DNA of 64,000 nt from Medicago truncatula. Lineage: Eukaryota; Streptophyta; Magnoliopsida; Fabales; Fabaceae. The stretch lies in the NCBI RefSeq assembly GCF_003473485.1, contig NC_053044.1, positions 31,252,091-31,316,090 of the forward strand, written 5' to 3'. Position numbers and translations under genes: made by a program. The notes under the pieces were generated by a model, which saw only the letters and a program-made list of their open reading frames with translations, was not told the DNA's origin and did not search any database. Positions 50,542-64,000 of this stretch are shown one piece after another (the stretch's first letter is position 1; the number at the start of each line of letters is the position of its first letter).

Positions 50542-51998
50542 GATCAAGTACTCATTGAAACTAGCTTGTTCTCGAAGTCATACTTATCCGCATCAAAAAG
50601 AAAGAAAAGTTAAGAATATATTTTTGTTTGTTCTTGAATTTTTAAGGTCTTACCTTCTCTATATAATGCAAAATATTCAGCATTCAAAAAGGAAAAAGTA
50701 CGCACTCTATCTTTTACAAGAAATAATAGCTTCTTGGAAGATTGAAAGAAGAAATAATCTGTCACTCATTTAAAAACTTCAAAATTTTATGGTGAAGTTC
50801 TTATATGACCTTATAATCAAGCTTGCAAATTTAGGGAATGATCTTATATATTGAACAATTAAAGTTTCACTTTACGTATATTATAGTGTCAATTTAAACA
50901 ATTAAAGTGTGTAAGAGAATTATAAATTGAAGTATGTGAAAAACTCACAGTGTAATAATATTATGAATAAAATTACAGGCTTAGAAGTAATATAATAACT
51001 ACTTTTGAACTTATTTAGTAAAGATATTTTGATAGGCGGTAAGGTTGAAAAGATAATGTGATATGCCTGAATTGAAGTATATGGTGATATCTCCAAAATT
51101 AAGAGAGAACGCGAAAAAGAAAATCTAATTAATATTATTTTATTCGTTATTTCGTTTCATTACTCTTATCTCAGAGTACAAATCCATAATTACATGGTCT
51201 GTGAAAATATAAAAATACAAAATTCATATTATTGTTATTGCATGCCAACACAATAACTAAATGAAAACTCATTGAATTTTGTAGCAGAATCTTAGGGGGC
51301 ACATCGCTCACGTACATGCACAATAGTTATGTCTATGTTGATTGATCATAAGAAAATATGGCTTTACACATGTCGGTTTCCAATAAAACAGACATGTAGA
51401 TTTCGGACAATCAAAATCTTGTTCACATTCATGGTCTCTTGTAATGAAAAAAGAGAATAAAAGAGTGTTACTCAAATGAGATAAAATATTATATAGAAAG
51501 TAATTAAGGAAATTTAAAATATCCAAAAATCGATTACCTCGGCGATTCATTGCAACAAGAAATACAGAAATAAAGATAATCAGGAAAAAAAAAACTTGAC
51601 AATTTTAGCCATATTTTCTCCAAAGTGCATGTAAGAAATAGAATATGATTTTATCACTTTATAGTTTAGGAAGCTTATCTTCTGCATTAAATAAATTTTA
51701 ATGTTTATGGAGTTATAAGAAAATGTCTATTAAGTACATCAAATTGTTGTGTTTTTCCTTTAGCACAATTATTAAACTTTTTCCATCCTTTCTAAAATTA
51801 GAATCGTTATTAAATGTCTTTAATATATATAACAACATTGTGTACTCACATGAAAAACATAACATTCATAAGAATTATTTTTTATTTTACCAAAATTTCA
51901 ATTCTTTTCCAACCTTTCGTATGACGGAAAAGGGACAAGTACAAAAGATATATAATATTGTTGGATTTCATGTGATCCATAGTTTATAGTAGAGGTAA
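50542..51998. repeat. NCR-bearing duplicated segment, copy C
   Basis: It shares the NCR gene, its downstream block (50880-51180) and its upstream promoter block (51640-51998) with A and B. It lacks the PIF element of B. It ends before the region where A carries the hAT element. Confidence 0.82.
51308..51612 (-). pseudogene. NCR-like gene C, signal-peptide frame disrupted
   Basis: Exon 2 (51435-51308) is intact: six cysteines spaced C-x5-C-x4-C-x7-C-x15-C-x1-C, ending NYCACT. Exon 1 (51612-51538) begins MAKIVKF like other late nodulins, but a run of ten T follows the conserved start and the frame then closes, so a normal secreted precursor is not encoded as given. The intron is GT-AG as in A and B, with the acceptor shifted by a few bases. 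A homopolymer sequencing error cannot be excluded. If the call is wrong, this is a third functional NCR gene. Confidence 0.7.
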
Positions 51999-52262
51999 AA
52001 TGGATTCTCAAGAATCTAATTCAACATGACATTTAGTAGACGTGTCTCATGGTTACAAAACAATCAGTTGTATTTAAATTTTGTAAAAAGAAACTAAAAT
52101 CTGGTGATTCGGTTGCTAAATAAAAGGCTTACCTTGTAGAAAAAAAGTTTTTGACAAAGAGAAAAATATAGAATTCTTCGACACTTATTCACCAGTTCCG
52201 AGAATCACATTCATAAGCAAAGGAATGTAACCTCGTTTTTTTAAGGAATATAATTTTTATGG
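51999..52262. other. Spacer after segment C
   Basis: Nothing recognised. Confidence 0.4.
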
Positions 52263-52727
52263 AGCCGACCCTGGTGTTTAGTGAGAGAAACTCCACTTTC
52301 TCTCTAAGCTGTTTTTCTCTTTTAGTGAGAGAAACTCCATTTCTTTCCATCGAAATAACTGATTTTCACATATATCAAAATATCCTTTTGTGTGTTTTTT
52401 GTGATTTCGTCGTCTGAGTGCGACATTGTGTTGTTCGTTGTCTTCGCGTCTTGATGCGGTGCTCGTTTGGTTCCTATTGAAAGATTAACTTCAGTAAATA
52501 ACAAATTCAATCAATGATCTGGACGTATTCTGAAGTATTCGGAAGCATGAGTATATTCTGGTGATTTAGATTTTATCATATTATTTGTAGGCATTTTTCC
52601 GTTGCATGCTATTAACTTGGATGATGTGAGTTTGTTCGCAGATTCATCTTTTACGTTTTTAGCGATATTGATCATGTTATTGTGTCTGATGTGTTTTATC
52701 AATTTGAATGAACGGATATTGTTATGC
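52262..52727 (+). repeat. Dispersed repeat family R1, copy 2
   Basis: Homologous to 27115-27640 over most of its length, with a GTGAGAGAAACTCCA unit duplicated at its start (52280 and 52325). It abuts a LINE fragment in the opposite orientation. Confidence 0.6.
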
Positions 52728-53115
52728 ATATGAAAATGTCTCCTATTGCGATCCTTCGAAATATTAAAAAGAATTGAAATCCAAATTATGTTTAAAGCTA
52801 AACGAGACTTGTTGAAAAAACCCCCAAGACTTCCAAATTGAGTACGATGCTCAATTAACGAACCATGGAAAGTCGTAGAAAAACCTAGCCAACCCGATAT
52901 CAAAAGTCAAAGTTGACTGTAGAAAGCAAAGGTAAAAAACAAATATCCTCCACAATACCACAAGTAGCCGTGCACAATGAATCATTGTAATCCGAAATAT
53001 TTTTCTTAAAAAGATTCATTTTTGTTGTTAATCTATTAGGAACAAACACCAAATAAAAAATATTAACCTTAAGTGGAATTTGCTTAAGCTACAAAACATG
53101 ATTAAAATGGTCATC
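52727..53115 (-). mobile_element. LINE fragment: zinc-binding C-terminal part
   Basis: On the minus strand NRLTTKMNLFKKNI and SLCTATCGIVEDICFL (53050-52935) match the zinc-binding block after plant LINE reverse transcriptase. WLGFSTTFHGSLIEH and LALNIIWISILFNISKDRNR (52890-52750) match the following segment. Short and broken; truncated at the R1 repeat. Confidence 0.75.
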
Positions 53116-53428
53116 AACTCCAACTTTAAAAGTTGTCAAAAGATTATAAACATTTTTGACGGTATAATGATGGAAAGATTGAAATACTACGTATAATTTA
53201 GAAAAGGATAAACGAATTTAAGGATAAACACAATATAAGTTCATACCCACATATATATATATAAGTTCATGCCCACATATATATCATCGAACACGACTAT
53301 TTATATACAACTCAAGTTCACATTATTTAATTAACGAATTTAATTTTGTTTTCAACTCACATTTGGTTTACAAAGTAAATTCAACAAGTTAATTATTAAA
53401 TCAAACCTCAAACTTTGTTAAAAAAAAA
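53116..53428. other. AT-rich spacer
   Basis: A short ATATATAAGTTCATRCCCAC unit is tandemly repeated (53240-53285). No gene. Confidence 0.5.
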
Positions 53429-53709
53429 GGCTTAATTGTACTTTTGGAGCCCTAACTAATTTAAATACAAAACAGTCCCCTATGTTTTGATTCTTTGGCA
53501 GTTTTGGACCCCCAAGGCAAAAAAAAATAAAAATTGACACGTGGCACCTCACTTAGGGTGCCACGTCAGCGTTGACCGAGTCAACAATGGACTGGGGGTC
53601 CAAAACTGCCAAATAATCAAAACATAAGGGGCTGTTTTGTATTTAAATTAGTTAGGGGTCCATAACCGCAACTTTTGGAAAGATAGGGGTCCAAAAGTGC
53701 AATTAAGCC
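53429..53709. mobile_element. Mutator-like foldback MITE
   Basis: The ends are GGCTTAATTGTACTTTTGGA and (inverted) GGCTTAATTGCACTTTTGGA. Internal arms pair (GGTCCAAAACTGCC etc.). Flanks are A-runs that can count as a 9-bp duplication. Farther out, TCAAACCTCAAACT occurs on both sides (53401 and 53721). Confidence 0.78.
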
Positions 53710-53765
53710 AAAAAAAAAAATCAAACCTCAAACTATGTTCGAGTTAGCATGATTCATCGTTAACT

Positions 53766-53900
53766 TTTTTTTTTATCAAATAGCCTGGGAGCTAAAGATC
53801 ACACATTTTAAGTGTAGAAAAATTGAGTATCCAAAGTTCAAACCTTAGACATATTATATGCAATATTAATACAAACTGAGGTAAATTGACGATTCATTGC
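53766..53900 (+). mobile_element. SINE-like copy upstream of the helicase gene
   Basis: A T-run, AAATAGCCTGGGAGCTAAAG (box A-like) and AAAGTTCAAACCTT (box B-like) are flanked by diverged repeats starting GATTCATCG / GATTCATTG. Confidence 0.55.
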
Positions 53901-54113
53901 CAACTTTATGTTAAATATTATTATCCTAAAAAAAATAAGAAAATAAAATTGGTATGATTTATTCATCATCATTTGTTATTGTTATTGTTATCAGCATCGT
54001 TATCATTTATCAACACACTCCACCTCCTCACTCTCACTACCTTTCACTTCTTATTCTATTCATTTTCTGTTATCATCACAAAACCTCTCGAGAATTTAGA
54101 TTAACCAAAAACG

Positions 54114-63281
<9,168 letters not shown>

Positions 63282-64000
63282 AGTTTTCGATATGCCTCCC
63301 ATACATTTGATTAATGACAGTTGCTAACTGTCATCTATAGGTTTGTTGTTTGGCAGATACTGGAGATGGACGAGTTAAGTTTGCAATGTCTGCGTACTGT
63401 TTCACACGTTGTAGCTAGCACACTGGTAATGAACGAGTAGCTTCCTAGACACAATTTGTAGAGTCGTCATGTAGGTAATGCATCTCGTGTAATCATAGAA
63501 ACAAAAGTTTCATTAAATTTGTGTCGCGTCAAATCTATTAGTTAAATTTGTAGAGTTGTCAAGTTTTGGTGTAACGATGGTTTCATTTCATTCAATTTTA
63601 TCTTTTGTTTAAACTATTCATAATTGTATCTTTTTTATACCAATCAAATGACTAATTTTTTCAATCATCAGAAAATTTATAACATTATCATTTCATCCCG
63701 AAAAGTGGACATACTACTAAGCTAAGGGCAAGTTTCACTATTGCCATATATGCTTTTTGAATCTTCATATTAATACCGCAATCCAATTCTTAGATATCTA
63801 ATTTATTGATCGAGTATGTTTTCAATTGTCTTAGTAACTCGTAATTTATATTCCCTTTGTTTGTCGCATTTTTACAACGTATATATTCACATAATTTACT
63901 ATGATCATATTCTTCAATAACACAAATACAAATGTTTGTCAAAAAAGTATAAATACACATATAAGATGTCGTAAGATGTTCGATTTGCCTCGATAAATAT
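63282..64000. other. Helicase 3' UTR and downstream flank
   Basis: A 3' UTR of a few hundred bases is expected; no canonical AATAAA stands out before about 63500. The rest is AT-rich with no gene seen to the window end. Confidence 0.5.

Noticed and set aside
52511-52903. 130-codon minus-strand frame as a host gene
   Set aside because: Its first half matches LINE C-terminal sequence and its second half runs antisense through repeat R1, so it is a chance fusion.

Overview
The window looks like nuclear DNA of an inverted-repeat-clade legume, most likely Medicago. It is AT-rich, its genes have short exons and AT-rich introns, and it is dense in small transposons. The decisive clue is three genes for nodule-specific cysteine-rich (NCR / late nodulin) peptides, a family known from that legume clade. 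No organelle, bacterial or intact viral sequence was seen.

Layout. 1-7012 (minus): 5' two-thirds or so of a multi-exon gene for an unrecognised hydrophilic protein; it runs off the left edge. 7.3-11 kb: small foldback and hAT-type elements. 11.0-12.5 kb (minus): complete F-box/LRR/FBD gene. 12.7-15 kb: SINE, a 743-bp TA-flanked element, and a hAT-like element holding a Helitron 3' end. 17.5-22.7 kb (plus): tandem pair of intact tau-class glutathione S-transferase genes. 23.5-30.2 kb: two copies of a non-coding RNA gene with plant small-RNA-type promoters, mixed with LINE fragments. 31-52 kb: a segment carrying an NCR gene, present three times, with a third, decayed ncRNA copy and many insertions between. 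34.0-38.1 kb: a Mutator-like foldback element carrying a 2.7-kb solo LTR. 54.1-63.3 kb (plus): complete 14-exon DEAD-box RNA helicase gene.

How parts relate. The conserved genes (DEAD-box helicase, GSTs, F-box gene, left-edge gene) are independent neighbours, not a pathway. The accessory middle (23-52 kb) is the most interesting part. The ncRNA gene family has a TATA box plus telo-box and site II motifs, a hairpin exon whose pairing is kept despite base changes, a conserved splice site, and an intron with a box C/D snoRNA-like unit. The NCR triplication gives natural empty sites, so the exact ends of six insertions (hAT, PIF/Harbinger, two Stowaway-like, one Ty1-copia solo LTR, one SINE) can be read directly.

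All exon structures were derived by hand from splice-site phase and protein resemblance. No transcript or database evidence was used.
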